Shown here one piece after another: positions 26,281 through 34,906 of a stretch of DNA of 64,000 nt. Position numbers and translations under genes: made by a program. The DNA comes from Chitinophaga fulva (GTDB lineage: Bacteria; Bacteroidota; Bacteroidia; Chitinophagales; Chitinophagaceae). Each line of letters starts with the position of its first letter. Within the stretch, counting starts at the first letter, position 1. The notes beneath the pieces are model-generated. The model searched no databases. It was given only the letters and a program-made list of their open reading frames with translations, and was not told where the DNA came from. The stretch lies in contig NZ_JABBGC010000004.1 of assembly GCF_012927205.1 (NCBI RefSeq), positions 784,485 through 848,484 of the forward strand. Direction: 5' to 3'.

Positions 26281-27162
26281 AAACCGTGGGCTTACCACAA
26301 GGTCTTTGCTGCCTGGAGTGTATTTGTAGAAACCTTCCCCGCTTTTCGCGCCGAGATATCCGGCGGTGACCATGTTGACCAGCAGGGGGCAGGGTGCATA
26401 TTTCGGGTTGCCAAAACCATCATGTAACACATTCAGGATGGAGAGGCATACGTCCAGCCCGATGAAATCTGCCAGTTGCAGTGGTCCCATCGGATGGGCC
26501 ATACCGAGTTTCATCACCGTATCTATTTCAGCCACGCCGGCTACGCCTTCAAAGAGGGAGTAGATGGCTTCATTGATCATGGGCATGAGGATACGGTTGG
26601 CAATGAAACCGGGATAGTCGTTTACTACGCAGGGCACTTTGCCCAGTTTTTCGGAGAGGGCCACAATTTCCTGGGTAATGCTTTTATCAGTAGCATAGCC
26701 GTTGATGATCTCCACCAGTTTCATCACAGGCACCGGGTTCATGAAGTGCATGCCGATTACTTTTGCCGGCCGTTTGGTGGCGGCGGCTATTTTGGTAATG
26801 GAGATGGAAGAGGTATTGGTGGCCAGGATAGCGTCCGGATGGGCGTGTTGATCGAGATCCTGGAATATCTTCAGTTTCAGCGCTACATTTTCGGTAGCTG
26901 CTTCCACCACGAGAGACACTTCTCTTACGCCATCAGGAATAGAGGCGAGGGGATTGATGTTAGCGAGTGTCTGAGCTTTTTGTTCTTCGGTAACAGTGCC
27001 CTTGGCAACTTGTCTGTCGAGATTCTTGCTGATGGTTTGTATGGCCTTTTCGAGGGCTGCAGCTGATACATCTATCAGGTTTACCGCATAGCCGTTCTGG
27101 GCAAATACGTGCGCGATACCATTGCCCATGGTGCCTGCGCCTATAACCGCTACTTTTTGCAT
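26278..27162 (-). CDS. 3-hydroxybutyryl-CoA dehydrogenase family protein
   Basis: NAD(P)-dependent oxidation of 3-hydroxyacyl-CoA. The N-terminal Rossmann fold starts VAVIGAGTMGNGIAHVFA (about 4-21); IGMHFMNPVPVMKLVEI carries the catalytic histidine and CVVNDYPGFIANRILMP the glutamate/asparagine region; the C-terminal helical domain ends in LGAKSGEGFYKY. The length is 294 residues from the ATG at 27162; the longer reading from 27237 adds 25 unrelated residues. A short-chain preference (HbdA/PaaH type) is likely from the single-domain size. Confidence 0.93.
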   Translation of the reverse strand: MQKVAVIGAGTMGNGIAHVFAQNGYAVNLIDVSAAALEKAIQTISKNLDRQVAKGTVTEEQKAQTLANINPLASIPDGVREVSLVVEAATENVALKLKIFQDLDQHAHPDAILATNTSSISITKIAAATKRPAKVIGMHFMNPVPVMKLVEIINGYATDKSITQEIVALSEKLGKVPCVVNDYPGFIANRILMPMINEAIYSLFEGVAGVAEIDTVMKLGMAHPMGPLQLADFIGLDVCLSILNVLHDGFGNPKYAPCPLLVNMVTAGYLGAKSGEGFYKYTPGSKDLVVSPRF

Positions 27163-27273
27163 GGAGATTATTTTGGTTCTGAATGATAGAGCAATATAAT
27201 TAAAATCGTGTGCTCCAAAAAAATACCATCTCCGCACTAATCTCCGCGATCAGGCGAATCAGCATTAATCATG

Positions 27274-27927
27274 TCAATCAGAGTTCCGTTTGAAGTCACC
27301 CCGTTTCCAGGCCTGGATAAATTGTGCCCAGGCGAGTGGGTTGAAGATGTTCTGTGGAGGTGGTTGACCGGCATAATACAGGGATTGCGCCTGTTTGTTG
27401 AGATACATGTTGGTGCCTTCTGCCCCATCGATGGGCGTAAAGCGGGTCATGGCCCTCAGACGGGCGTTTTCCGTGTTTTTACGGGCTATTTCGTAGGCAT
27501 CATCGGGGATGTCCATACTGGCGAACGCCCTTTCAAACTCCTGCCGGTTGAGGTAGGGTTTGATGATGGTTACTGGAAGATAGGTGGTATCCTCCACCAT
27601 GAGTTGTATCAGAGAGAAATTATTGCCTTTGAGTGTGGTCGGTATTTTATAGTCTTTCTTTTTGAAGCCTACTGCGCTAAAAGTGAGGGTATCACCTTTA
27701 AAAACCACGATGGAGAAGACACCGGCGGAATTGGAAATGGTACCGCGGCCCTGGCCTCTGACGAGAACGCTGACTGCTGGTACGGCCCGCAGGCTGTCGG
27801 CTGTCATGGTAATCCCTGAAATTTGAATAACGCTGTCCCTGAAATCCGCAATTTGGGCCTTCAACAGGAAAGGAGATAAAAGGAACACCAGGATAAGTGA
27901 CAGTATGTAGGATCTTTTGTGATGCAT
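27274..27927 (-). CDS. Secreted protein with carboxypeptidase-regulatory-like domain
   Basis: A 217-residue protein with an N-terminal signal peptide (about 1-25, ending LLKAQ). A carboxypeptidase-D regulatory-like beta-sandwich follows (about 36-112: SVLVRGQGRGTISNSAGVF and DTLTFSAVGFKKKDYKI). The C-terminal 100 residues are mostly polar and unassigned, with PYLNRQEFERAFASMDIPDD. Such proteins are common in Bacteroidota envelopes; exact role unknown. Divergent from the Mrp gene. Confidence 0.75.
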   Translation of the reverse strand: MHHKRSYILSLILVFLLSPFLLKAQIADFRDSVIQISGITMTADSLRAVPAVSVLVRGQGRGTISNSAGVFSIVVFKGDTLTFSAVGFKKKDYKIPTTLKGNNFSLIQLMVEDTTYLPVTIIKPYLNRQEFERAFASMDIPDDAYEIARKNTENARLRAMTRFTPIDGAEGTNMYLNKQAQSLYYAGQPPPQNIFNPLAWAQFIQAWKRGDFKRNSD

Positions 27928-27992
27928 GCCGGCCCTAAGATATAGAAATTTAATTTACTTGTCTCCCTGCGATGGATGAACGCGAAGAAGAG

Positions 27993-28025
27993 TTTGTAAA
28001 TTAACTTCCAATTGGGTTAACTTTG
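27993..28025 (+). promoter_or_regulatory. Bacteroidota-type promoter of the Mrp gene
   Basis: TTTG at 27993-27996 and TAACTTTG at 28018-28025, with 21 bases between, match the phylum consensus. The ATG at 28056 lies 30 bases after the -7 element. Confidence 0.6.
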
Positions 28026-28055
28026 CAGATAGGAATCGAATTTTAACAACAATTT

Positions 28056-29153
28056 ATGATGACGAAAGAGCAGATTTTACAGGCCCTGAGCAACGTCGAA
28101 GAACCCGATCTGGGAAAGGATCTGGTGACGTTGAACATGGTAAAAGATATAGAGATAAACGGCAATAAGGTGAAGTTTACGGTAGTGCTGACAACACCAG
28201 CCTGCCCGTTGAAAGATCTTATCAGGAATGCGTGTGTTAATGCCATTCATATGATAGTGAGCAAGGACGCTGAAGTGGAAGTAGTGATGACAGCCAATGT
28301 AAGCTCGCGGCGCACGGAAGGTAAAGGTGTACTGCCCGGCGTAAAAAATATTATTGTCGTGGCCTCCGGAAAGGGCGGCGTGGGCAAATCTACCGTAGCG
28401 GCCAATCTGGCGCTGGCACTGGGCCGTGATGGCGCCCGTGTGGGCCTGATGGATGCTGATATCTACGGTCCGTCTGTTCCCATTATGTTTGGCCTGCGTG
28501 GCGAAAGACCGATGATGGTGAATGTGGAAGGTAAAGGCATGATCCAGCCGATAGAGAAATACGGCATCAAAGTGATGTCCATCGGCCTGCTGATCGATGA
28601 AAGACAGGCAGTGGTTTGGCGTGGCCCAATGGCCAGCAGCGCGCTCAGACAATTCCTGACAGACGTATACTGGGGTGAACTGGATTACCTCGTGATCGAT
28701 ATGCCTCCCGGCACCGGCGATATCCACCTGACACTGGTACAGACCGTACCGGTAACCGGCGCGGTGATGGTGACTACCCCGCAGGACGTAGCACTGGTAG
28801 ACGTACAGAAAGGTATCGCTATGTTCAACGGACAGCAGATCAATGTGCCGATCCTTGGACTGGTGGAAAATATGGCCTACTTCACACCGGCTGAATTGCC
28901 TGACAATAAATACTATATCTTCGGAAAAGAAGGCGGTAAAAAACTGGCAGAAGACCTGGAAATACCATTCCTGGGCCAGATCCCGCTGGTGCAGAGCATC
29001 CGTGAGGGTGGCGACAGTGGCCAGCCTGCTATGGCCAGCGATGATAAAATTACCCGCAAAGCCTTCCTGGACGTGGCCGGTGCCACTGCCAGAAGCATTG
29101 CCATGCGTAACGCCAATATCGCACCCACTAAAATTGTGGATGTGATCGTATAA
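28056..29153 (+). CDS. Mrp/ApbC family iron-sulfur cluster carrier ATPase
   Basis: A cytoplasmic P-loop protein that carries and transfers Fe-S clusters. An N-terminal MIP18-like domain (about 4-85: NVEEPDLGKDLVTLNMV) precedes the deviant Walker A SGKGGVGKST (104-113), then DADIYGPSVP and MPPGTGD. The usual C-terminal CxxC cluster site is missing: the place reads ENMAYFTPAELPDNKYYIFG. No other cysteine pair fills the gap, so how it binds a cluster is open. The length is 365 residues. A second in-frame ATG is one codon downstream. Confidence 0.92.
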   Translation: MMTKEQILQALSNVEEPDLGKDLVTLNMVKDIEINGNKVKFTVVLTTPACPLKDLIRNACVNAIHMIVSKDAEVEVVMTANVSSRRTEGKGVLPGVKNIIVVASGKGGVGKSTVAANLALALGRDGARVGLMDADIYGPSVPIMFGLRGERPMMVNVEGKGMIQPIEKYGIKVMSIGLLIDERQAVVWRGPMASSALRQFLTDVYWGELDYLVIDMPPGTGDIHLTLVQTVPVTGAVMVTTPQDVALVDVQKGIAMFNGQQINVPILGLVENMAYFTPAELPDNKYYIFGKEGGKKLAEDLEIPFLGQIPLVQSIREGGDSGQPAMASDDKITRKAFLDVAGATARSIAMRNANIAPTKIVDVIV

Positions 29154-29193
29154 AATCACCCAGTCGGGGCTTTAACCCCGGAATTACATATCT

Positions 29194-29243
29194 ACAGCGA
29201 AAATGAAGTGGTAGCCTCCACAGCATTTTCGCTGTTTTTTTTG
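29194..29243 (+). terminator. Rho-independent terminator after the Mrp gene
   Basis: Stem ACAGCGAAAATG (29194-29205) / CATTTTCGCTGT (29224-29235), an inner GTGG/CCAC stem, and a run of nine T residues directly after. Confidence 0.85.
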
Positions 29244-29396
29244 GAAAATCTTCATTCTTTTTTTCCTTACCTTTAGTTGAATCTTCCTCCGAAATGATTG
29301 TCGGTAAAGCATAACGGCCATAACAAATACATTACAGTAAGATATTTTAGAGGTAATCATAATATGTTTAAACTGCTGCAATGCTTAAGTTTTACT

Positions 29397-29404
29397 TAAC
29401 TTTG
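29397..29404 (+). promoter_or_regulatory. Probable pyrF -7 promoter element
   Basis: TAACTTTG matches TAnnTTTG and is followed 20 bases later by the pyrF ATG. No TTTG at the expected -33 distance. Confidence 0.45.
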
Positions 29405-29424
29405 CGCCCCAAATAAAACCGACT

Positions 29425-30246
29425 ATGAATCGACAGGAATTGGTGAATCTTATTAAGGAAAAACAATCTTATCTGTGCGTAGGATTGGATACAGACATGC
29501 AAAAGATTCCAAAACACCTGCTGTCTCACGCAGATCCGGTGTTTGCCTTTAACAAGGCAATTATTGACGCTACCAAAGACCTTTGTGTGGCGTATAAAAT
29601 CAATACGGCCTTTTACGAATGTATGGGCATCCGCGGATGGGAGAGCCTGCAGCGGACGGTAGAATACATCCCTTCCGGTATCTTTACCATTGCTGACGCT
29701 AAACGCGGTGATATCGGCAATACTTCCACTCAATACGCCAAAACTTTTTTTGATACGTATAAGTTTGATTCCGTTACGGTAGCACCTTATATGGGTAAAG
29801 ACAGCGTACTGCCATTCCTTCAGTTCCCGGAAAAGTGGACCATTCTTCTGGGACTCACTTCCAATGAAGGCAGCCAGGATTTCCAGCTGCAACAGGCAGG
29901 AGATGAGCTGTTGTTTGAAAAAGTGATAAAAACAGCGATGGAATGGGGTACACCAGACAACCTGATGTTTGTGGTAGGCGCTACGCAATCCGCTCAACTG
30001 GGCTACATCCGCAAAATGGCGCCGGACAACTTTTTCCTGGTGCCGGGTGTAGGCGCTCAGGGAGGCAGCCTGCAGGAAATTTCCACACAGGCCATGAACA
30101 AAGATTGCGGCCTGCTCGTGAATGTGAGCCGTGGGATCATCTATGCCGGCAATGGTGAAGACTTCGCCACCGATGCCCGTAATGCCGCCCTGCAATACCA
30201 GCAGGAAATGGCCACTTACCTGAATCAGACAACTGTCAGCCTCTGA
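29425..30246 (+). CDS. pyrF: Orotidine 5'-phosphate decarboxylase (PyrF type 2)
   Basis: Last step of UMP synthesis. The long-form group 2 enzyme (273 residues) shows LCVGLDTDMQKIP, KINTAFYECMG and the catalytic DAKRGDIGNTS. No other pyrimidine gene is adjacent. Monocistronic, with its own promoter element and a hairpin after the stop. Confidence 0.95.
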   Translation: MNRQELVNLIKEKQSYLCVGLDTDMQKIPKHLLSHADPVFAFNKAIIDATKDLCVAYKINTAFYECMGIRGWESLQRTVEYIPSGIFTIADAKRGDIGNTSTQYAKTFFDTYKFDSVTVAPYMGKDSVLPFLQFPEKWTILLGLTSNEGSQDFQLQQAGDELLFEKVIKTAMEWGTPDNLMFVVGATQSAQLGYIRKMAPDNFFLVPGVGAQGGSLQEISTQAMNKDCGLLVNVSRGIIYAGNGEDFATDARNAALQYQQEMATYLNQTTVSL

Positions 30247-30263
30247 TACTGACAATAGCCGTT

Positions 30264-30322
30264 GGCGTTAGCTTTTAGCCGGCCCTGAAAAGTTTTTTCC
30301 GGAAGGCTGAAAGTTAACCGCC
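30264..30322 (+). terminator. Hairpin after pyrF
   Basis: A 13-bp stem (30268-30280 with 30305-30317) is complete if two G-U pairs are allowed on the plus-strand RNA, with a bulged GGCG/CCGCC extension. There is no T-tract after it, so termination is inferred from position between convergent genes. Confidence 0.5.
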
Positions 30323-30332
30323 ACTCAGGCAA

Positions 30333-30770
30333 TTATTTGAATACACAGTTTTTTTCTGTCCACCACGGAAGTACCTCAAAACGTAATCTCCCTGCACGCA
30401 CCGCCGGATCTTCCTTCACCAGCTGCACCGCTTCCAGACTGTCCCTGCAATCCAGTATAAATATCCCCTTCATATCGCCATCATTGTCAAAAGGGCCTGC
30501 TACCAGCAATTTGCCGGTCTGCGCCAGTTGTTGTATATGCTGCATGTGTGCGGTCTGAATGCCGGCTGCTGCTACTGCCGGTTGGTCGCGGTGCGGGCCG
30601 TTCTTCAGAAATACCATCCAGTAACGTTTCATGTTCGGGTCGGCATCTGTCTTTTGATGGGCTTCATGGATAGATGATGATACTGATTGCAAAGCAGCGG
30701 GATGAAAAGATACCATCACGATCACCAGAAATCCCAGCAGAAAAATTGCAGGAATAACTTTGCTTGCCAT
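30333..30770 (-). CDS. YCII-related domain protein with N-terminal helix
   Basis: A 145-residue protein with a hydrophobic N-terminal helix (about 5-24, signal peptide or anchor). A YCII-type ferredoxin-like domain follows (about 48-135): YWMVFLKNGPHRDQPA, AGIQTAHMQHIQQLAQTGKL and VAGPFDNDGDMKGIFILD. Family members are small hydrolases or dehalogenase-like proteins; the function here is unknown. Convergent with pyrF. Confidence 0.75.
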   Translation of the reverse strand: MASKVIPAIFLLGFLVIVMVSFHPAALQSVSSSIHEAHQKTDADPNMKRYWMVFLKNGPHRDQPAVAAAGIQTAHMQHIQQLAQTGKLLVAGPFDNDGDMKGIFILDCRDSLEAVQLVKEDPAVRAGRLRFEVLPWWTEKNCVFK

Positions 30771-30798
30771 ATGGTTATTTTCACCGAAGGTAGTTAAT

Positions 30799-30933
30799 CA
30801 ATAACGAATTGTGAATTAGAATTAAATTAAGTAATGATGATGAATGATTGATAGCTAATGCGTTAGCGAAGTCCGCCATTAGCCGTCACCGTTATCGGTA
30901 GCGTACCATCCGTCGTTCGTAATTCGTAATTGG
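30799..30933. repeat. Inverted repeat of the ATTACGAATT family (element D)
   Basis: Outer arms 30799-30819 and 30914-30933 match at about 14 of 20 positions and carry ACGAATT and GAATT units. A middle GCTAATG (30854-30860) / CATTAGC (30877-30883) pair adds a second stem. It lies between divergently transcribed genes, so it is not a simple terminator. Confidence 0.6.
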
Positions 30934-30960
30934 TTATATTGGGGTATTAAATACGAACAG

Positions 30961-32139
30961 ATGTCTAAAGATTTATTCCAGTCACCGGATTATTATGCTG
31001 TAGATGGTTTGTTGACAGAAGAACACCTGTTAATCCGCGATACAGTAAGGCAATGGGTAAAGAAAGAGGTTTCACCCATTATTGAAGATTATTGCCAGCG
31101 TGCTGAATTTCCTTCGCAAATTTTAAAGGGGCTCGGCGAACTGGGCTGTTTTGGCCCTACTGTCCCGCAGGAATACGGCGGTGGCGGTATGGACCATATC
31201 GCCTATGGACTGATGATGCAGGAGCTGGAACGAGGCGACAGTGGCATCCGTTCTACCGCTTCCGTACAAGGCTCCCTGGTAATGTATCCCATTTTTACTT
31301 TCGGCAGCGAAGCGCAGAAAAAGAAATACCTGCCTAAACTGGCCACTGGTGAATGGATGGGCTGCTTCGGCCTCACCGAGCCAGACCACGGTTCCAATCC
31401 GGCCGGTATGATCACCAACTACCGCGAAGATGGTGACCACGTTATTCTCAACGGTGCAAAAATGTGGATATCCAATGCGCCATTTGCACAGATTGCCGTA
31501 GTATGGGCTAAAGACCCCGAAGGAGTCATCCGTGGCATCATTGTGGAACGCGGCATGGAAGGCTTTACCACACCGGAAACAAAAGGTAAATGGAGCCTAC
31601 GCGCCAGCGCTACCGGTGAACTGGTATTCGATAATGTTAGGGTACCCAAAGAAAATATTCTGCCGTTGGTGAAAGGACTGAAAGGACCACTCAGCTGCCT
31701 TTCTTCTGCCCGCTATGGTATTGCATGGGGCGTGATCGGCGCCGCGATGGACTGTTACGACACCGCCCTGCGTTATTCTAAAGAACGCAGCCAGTTCGGC
31801 CGTCCTATCGGTGGTTTCCAGCTTACGCAAAAGAAACTCGCTGAAATGGTAACGGAAATTACCAAAGCGCAGCTGCTCAACTGGCGCCTGGGTGTATTAA
31901 AAAATGAAGGCAAGGCCACACCGGCACAGATCTCCATGGCTAAACGCAACTCCTGCGAAGTGGCTACCAAAATAGCCCGCGACGCCCGCTCTATCCTGGG
32001 TGGTATGGGCATCACCGGCGAGTTCCCGGTAATGCGGCATATGATGAACCTGGAGAGTGTGCTTACCTACGAAGGCACGCACGAGATCCACCTGTTGATC
32101 ACCGGTATGGATGTTACCGGCTTTGATGCTTTTAAATAG
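30961..32139 (+). CDS. Acyl-CoA dehydrogenase, glutaryl-CoA dehydrogenase subfamily
   Basis: A flavoprotein dehydrogenase of 392 residues. RSTASVQGSLVMYPIF, GCFGLTEPDHGSNP, MWISNAPFA, ARYGIAWGVIGAAMDCY and the catalytic-glutamate block TYEGTHEIHLLI follow glutaryl-CoA dehydrogenase. The arginine in SGIRSTASVQ is at the place that binds the glutaryl carboxylate in that group. A role in lysine, tryptophan or dicarboxylate breakdown is likely; the substrate is inference. No other pathway gene is adjacent. Confidence 0.9.
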   Translation: MSKDLFQSPDYYAVDGLLTEEHLLIRDTVRQWVKKEVSPIIEDYCQRAEFPSQILKGLGELGCFGPTVPQEYGGGGMDHIAYGLMMQELERGDSGIRSTASVQGSLVMYPIFTFGSEAQKKKYLPKLATGEWMGCFGLTEPDHGSNPAGMITNYREDGDHVILNGAKMWISNAPFAQIAVVWAKDPEGVIRGIIVERGMEGFTTPETKGKWSLRASATGELVFDNVRVPKENILPLVKGLKGPLSCLSSARYGIAWGVIGAAMDCYDTALRYSKERSQFGRPIGGFQLTQKKLAEMVTEITKAQLLNWRLGVLKNEGKATPAQISMAKRNSCEVATKIARDARSILGGMGITGEFPVMRHMMNLESVLTYEGTHEIHLLITGMDVTGFDAFK

Positions 32140-32279
32140 CCTGTATTTCTCCGATAAAGTACCGGCAGCTATGCATATCCCTGCATGGTTGCCGGTATTG
32201 TGTTTTATGGCAATTGTTACAGAAAACCCCATTGCAAAATATTATCTTACCTGTCCGTTATCCATGTTATCTGTTTTTT

Positions 32280-33299
32280 ATGAAGATGATTTTATTGTTT
32301 TTGATGAGTGTATGTACCGTGGCTGCGGCACAGGCGCAGGAACAACCGTTGAAACTGGTGGCTTTTGAAGGAAAGGCGCAGGGCACTTATTACATTGTGA
32401 AATACCTTGCTCCGGACACGGCTTCGCTGCAGGGCCGTATCGACTCTGTATTTGCGGTGATAGACCAGTCGCTGTCGTTGTACAAGCCCGGCTCTCTCAT
32501 CAATCAGTTCAATGCTTCCGGCGATGTGAAAATGGATGAACATATGCGGAACGTAGTGGATAAAGCTATGTACGCCAGCAAAGCAACCAACGGCATCTTT
32601 GATATTACGGTGAAGCCGCTGGTATATCTCTGGGGTTTTGGCGTTACCAAACCTTCTTTCAGGGGCGTGCCGCCGGCAGATAGTATCAAAAAGGCTTTAT
32701 CGTATGTGGGTTACCGTTACCTGTCGGTAAAAGGGGATCATCTCACTACAACAAAAAAAGGCGTACAGATAGATTGTAATGGTATCGCGCAGGGATATAC
32801 GGTAGATGTACTGGGCAGGTTTCTGGAGCAGCAGGGCATTCGGAATTATCTCGTAGATGTAGGCGGGGAACTATGTGCCAAAGGGGTGAACCAGCAGGGC
32901 AAAAGCTGGCGTATCGGTATTGAGCGCCCGGCGCCTGGAGATACAACATATGAACCCATACAGGCTATGGTGGAATTGAAGAATATGGGCATTGCCACCA
33001 GTGGCAACTACCGCCGTTTTTTTGATCAGGGACGTACCCGTTTTGCGCATACCATCGATCCGGTGACGGGCGTGGCGTTGCATAATCAGATCATCAGTGT
33101 GACGGTGATCGCGAAAGATTGTTTTACGGCGGATGCATTTGATAATCCCCTGATATTAATGGGCGTGGAAAAAGGATTGAAGTTTATAGCGCAGCATCCG
33201 GCGTACGGACTGGAAGCGCTGTATATCTACAAAGCCGCCGATGGTAGTATCAAAGAGGCTTACAGCAAGGGTTTCAGCCAATACTTTTTTGTGCCATAA
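32280..33299 (+). CDS. apbE: FAD:protein FMN transferase (ApbE)
   Basis: Attaches FMN covalently to a threonine in target proteins such as NqrB/RnfG-type subunits. A signal peptide is at the N terminus (MKMILLFLMSVCTVAAAQAQ). The ApbE blocks are GKAQGTYYIVKY, DQSLSLYKPGSLINQFN, NGIFDITVKPLVYLWGF, VQIDCNGIAQGYTVD, VDVGGELCAKG, ATSGNYRRFF and AHTIDPVTG. The length is 339 residues from the ATG at 32280. No flavinylation target is adjacent. Confidence 0.94.
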   Translation: MKMILLFLMSVCTVAAAQAQEQPLKLVAFEGKAQGTYYIVKYLAPDTASLQGRIDSVFAVIDQSLSLYKPGSLINQFNASGDVKMDEHMRNVVDKAMYASKATNGIFDITVKPLVYLWGFGVTKPSFRGVPPADSIKKALSYVGYRYLSVKGDHLTTTKKGVQIDCNGIAQGYTVDVLGRFLEQQGIRNYLVDVGGELCAKGVNQQGKSWRIGIERPAPGDTTYEPIQAMVELKNMGIATSGNYRRFFDQGRTRFAHTIDPVTGVALHNQIISVTVIAKDCFTADAFDNPLILMGVEKGLKFIAQHPAYGLEALYIYKAADGSIKEAYSKGFSQYFFVP

Positions 33300-33334
33300 A
33301 AATAAAAACCCCGCTTCGTATAAACGGAGCGGGG
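33296..33334 (-). terminator. Terminator of the outer-membrane protein gene
   Basis: CCCCGCTTCG (33309-33318) pairs with CGGAGCGGGG (33325-33334), with one G-U, and on the minus strand is followed by a T-rich tract. It overlaps the end of apbE, so it may also serve the plus strand weakly. Confidence 0.75.
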
Positions 33335-33379
33335 CACATCCTCACTATTCCTCTTTCATGAATATGGATAAAAGATGTT

Positions 33380-34000
33380 TTAGTGTATGTGTACTTTAAT
33401 ACCAATATTTCCCTGGATGCTGTTAAAGCTGGTGATCTCATTGTATTTGTACGGCGCATAGTTGTACCGTACATTGGCATTAAACATTACGGGTGAATAT
33501 TGGCCGAAAGGTATGTTGATACCTATTTCCGGGCTGACCATAAACTGCCAGCTGTTTTTCTTGTCTACAAACTCACCCCAGTATTTTTCATAGTTCATAT
33601 TGGCGGCGCCAATGCCGAGCACACCGTAAGGAATAACTACGCTGGTGGCCGGCGTGAAAGCATAACCTACAGTGGCCTGCAGCGGTATCACTTGCAGGGT
33701 GCGGGACTGTACCGCAGATACATCTCCTTGTTTATCGGGGTATACCGCGCGAGGCAGTCTTTTATAGAAATCCTGGTAGCCGCTGCGTACGCCAACAGAC
33801 AGGCGATCATTCAGCATATAGGACAGGCCAGCGGACCAGCCACGGAAGCTGGTTTTGTTGGCGTAGTCTTTCACAGAACCAAAAGGTTGGGCAATGGAGT
33901 AATTGAGGTCTATGGACAAGGGTGGACGGCTTTGCGCAGACACAGCCTGTGCAGCGATACATCCCGCAAAAATCAGCAGCCAGTTTTTTATCTTTTTCAT
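33380..34000 (-). CDS. Outer-membrane beta-barrel protein
   Basis: A 206-residue protein with a signal peptide (about 1-23, ending SAQS). Repeating amphipathic beta strands with aromatic ends follow, such as WSAGLSYMLNDRLSVGVRSGY, ATVGYAFTPATSVVIPYGVLGIGA and FNANVRYNYAPYKYNE. This fits the small OmpA/OmpW-like barrels of Bacteroidota. Substrate unknown. It is the second gene of a leftward pair, 33 bases after the DUF4136-type lipoprotein. Confidence 0.8.
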   Translation of the reverse strand: MKKIKNWLLIFAGCIAAQAVSAQSRPPLSIDLNYSIAQPFGSVKDYANKTSFRGWSAGLSYMLNDRLSVGVRSGYQDFYKRLPRAVYPDKQGDVSAVQSRTLQVIPLQATVGYAFTPATSVVIPYGVLGIGAANMNYEKYWGEFVDKKNSWQFMVSPEIGINIPFGQYSPVMFNANVRYNYAPYKYNEITSFNSIQGNIGIKVHIH

Positions 34001-34033
34001 CTCTCTATCAATTTAAAAATTTCGGAATGGACT

Positions 34034-34675
34034 TTATTTGCTTTTGCTCAGGTAAGCTGATTGTGCAAAGGAAGCCTGTACCATCGGATCTACGTTGTTG
34101 GTGCTCCATACTCCAGAGCCACGCCACAGGGCGTTCCAGATAACGTTGAACTTGTCGTTCTTGGCATTTTTCAGATCGAAGAGATCGATCGCTGTTTGTT
34201 TTTCATTTACCTGGTACACGGTATAATAGGAAGGCCAGTACCAACCGCCGCCGGGATAACCCCACCAGCCAGCATCCCAGTAGCCCGGGCCGCCCCACCA
34301 GCCTGGATTCCAGCCGATGCTTGTGTAGGAGTTGTCAATACGGGTAAGGTTAATGCCCAGATCAGGTTTAGCGGATTTGTCCACCAGTGTATAACCTCTC
34401 TGTTTCATGGCAGCCGTTACGGAAGCAATCAGTTGTTTGTCGTAGGTGGTCAGCGCTTTTTTGGCAGAATCACTGTTTCTGCTCAACACGGCCACGGAGT
34501 CAACGATGCTGAAAGTGGAATAGGAAGTAAAATCAACCGTGTTGTCGTGGTTAGTGATATAAATCCTGGACTCCTCGTCTGTCATGTCTTTCAAGGGGTC
34601 TTTACGGCAACTGCTGATGGAAATCATTGCCACGAGAGCGGCAACAGCACTTAGTAAATACATTGTTCTTTTCAT
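34034..34675 (-). CDS. DUF4136-type lipoprotein with Gly/Trp-rich insert
   Basis: A 213-residue lipoprotein; the signal ends SISSC with the lipid-anchored cysteine near residue 23. YSTFSIVDSV and AAMKQRGYTLVDKSAKPDLGIN fit DUF4136. The middle has a striking segment of tryptophan, glycine, proline and tyrosine (about 123-153; for example GWWGGPGYWDAGWWGYPG). Function unknown; probably envelope-associated, co-transcribed with the barrel protein downstream. Confidence 0.78.
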   Translation of the reverse strand: MKRTMYLLSAVAALVAMISISSCRKDPLKDMTDEESRIYITNHDNTVDFTSYSTFSIVDSVAVLSRNSDSAKKALTTYDKQLIASVTAAMKQRGYTLVDKSAKPDLGINLTRIDNSYTSIGWNPGWWGGPGYWDAGWWGYPGGGWYWPSYYTVYQVNEKQTAIDLFDLKNAKNDKFNVIWNALWRGSGVWSTNNVDPMVQASFAQSAYLSKSK

Positions 34676-34906
34676 ATCCTCGCGTATTAATTTTTATGAT
34701 AGGTCTCTTCCGTAAAGGTTAACAGCGGAATGCGTGTCAAATGTTAACATATAACGCCGGCTGGCACGCGGCTGCAGGGAAGTTTCCGTATTTCCTATTA
34801 TTCAACGCTTTGGATAGAAAGATGTTACAGGAAGTTTAGTGGTTAATTGTTAAGGGAATCTTAAAAAGAAATTTGGGTTAACAAAATGAGCTTTTAACGA
34901 AGACGA

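Noticed and set aside
28077..29159. 360-codon frame on the minus strand opposite the Mrp gene
   Set aside because: It is a shadow of the Mrp coding bias; it has no family match and Mrp has full conserved motifs.
29392..30255. 287-codon minus-strand frame opposite pyrF
   Set aside because: PyrF motifs are complete on the plus strand; the reverse frame has no recognisable content.
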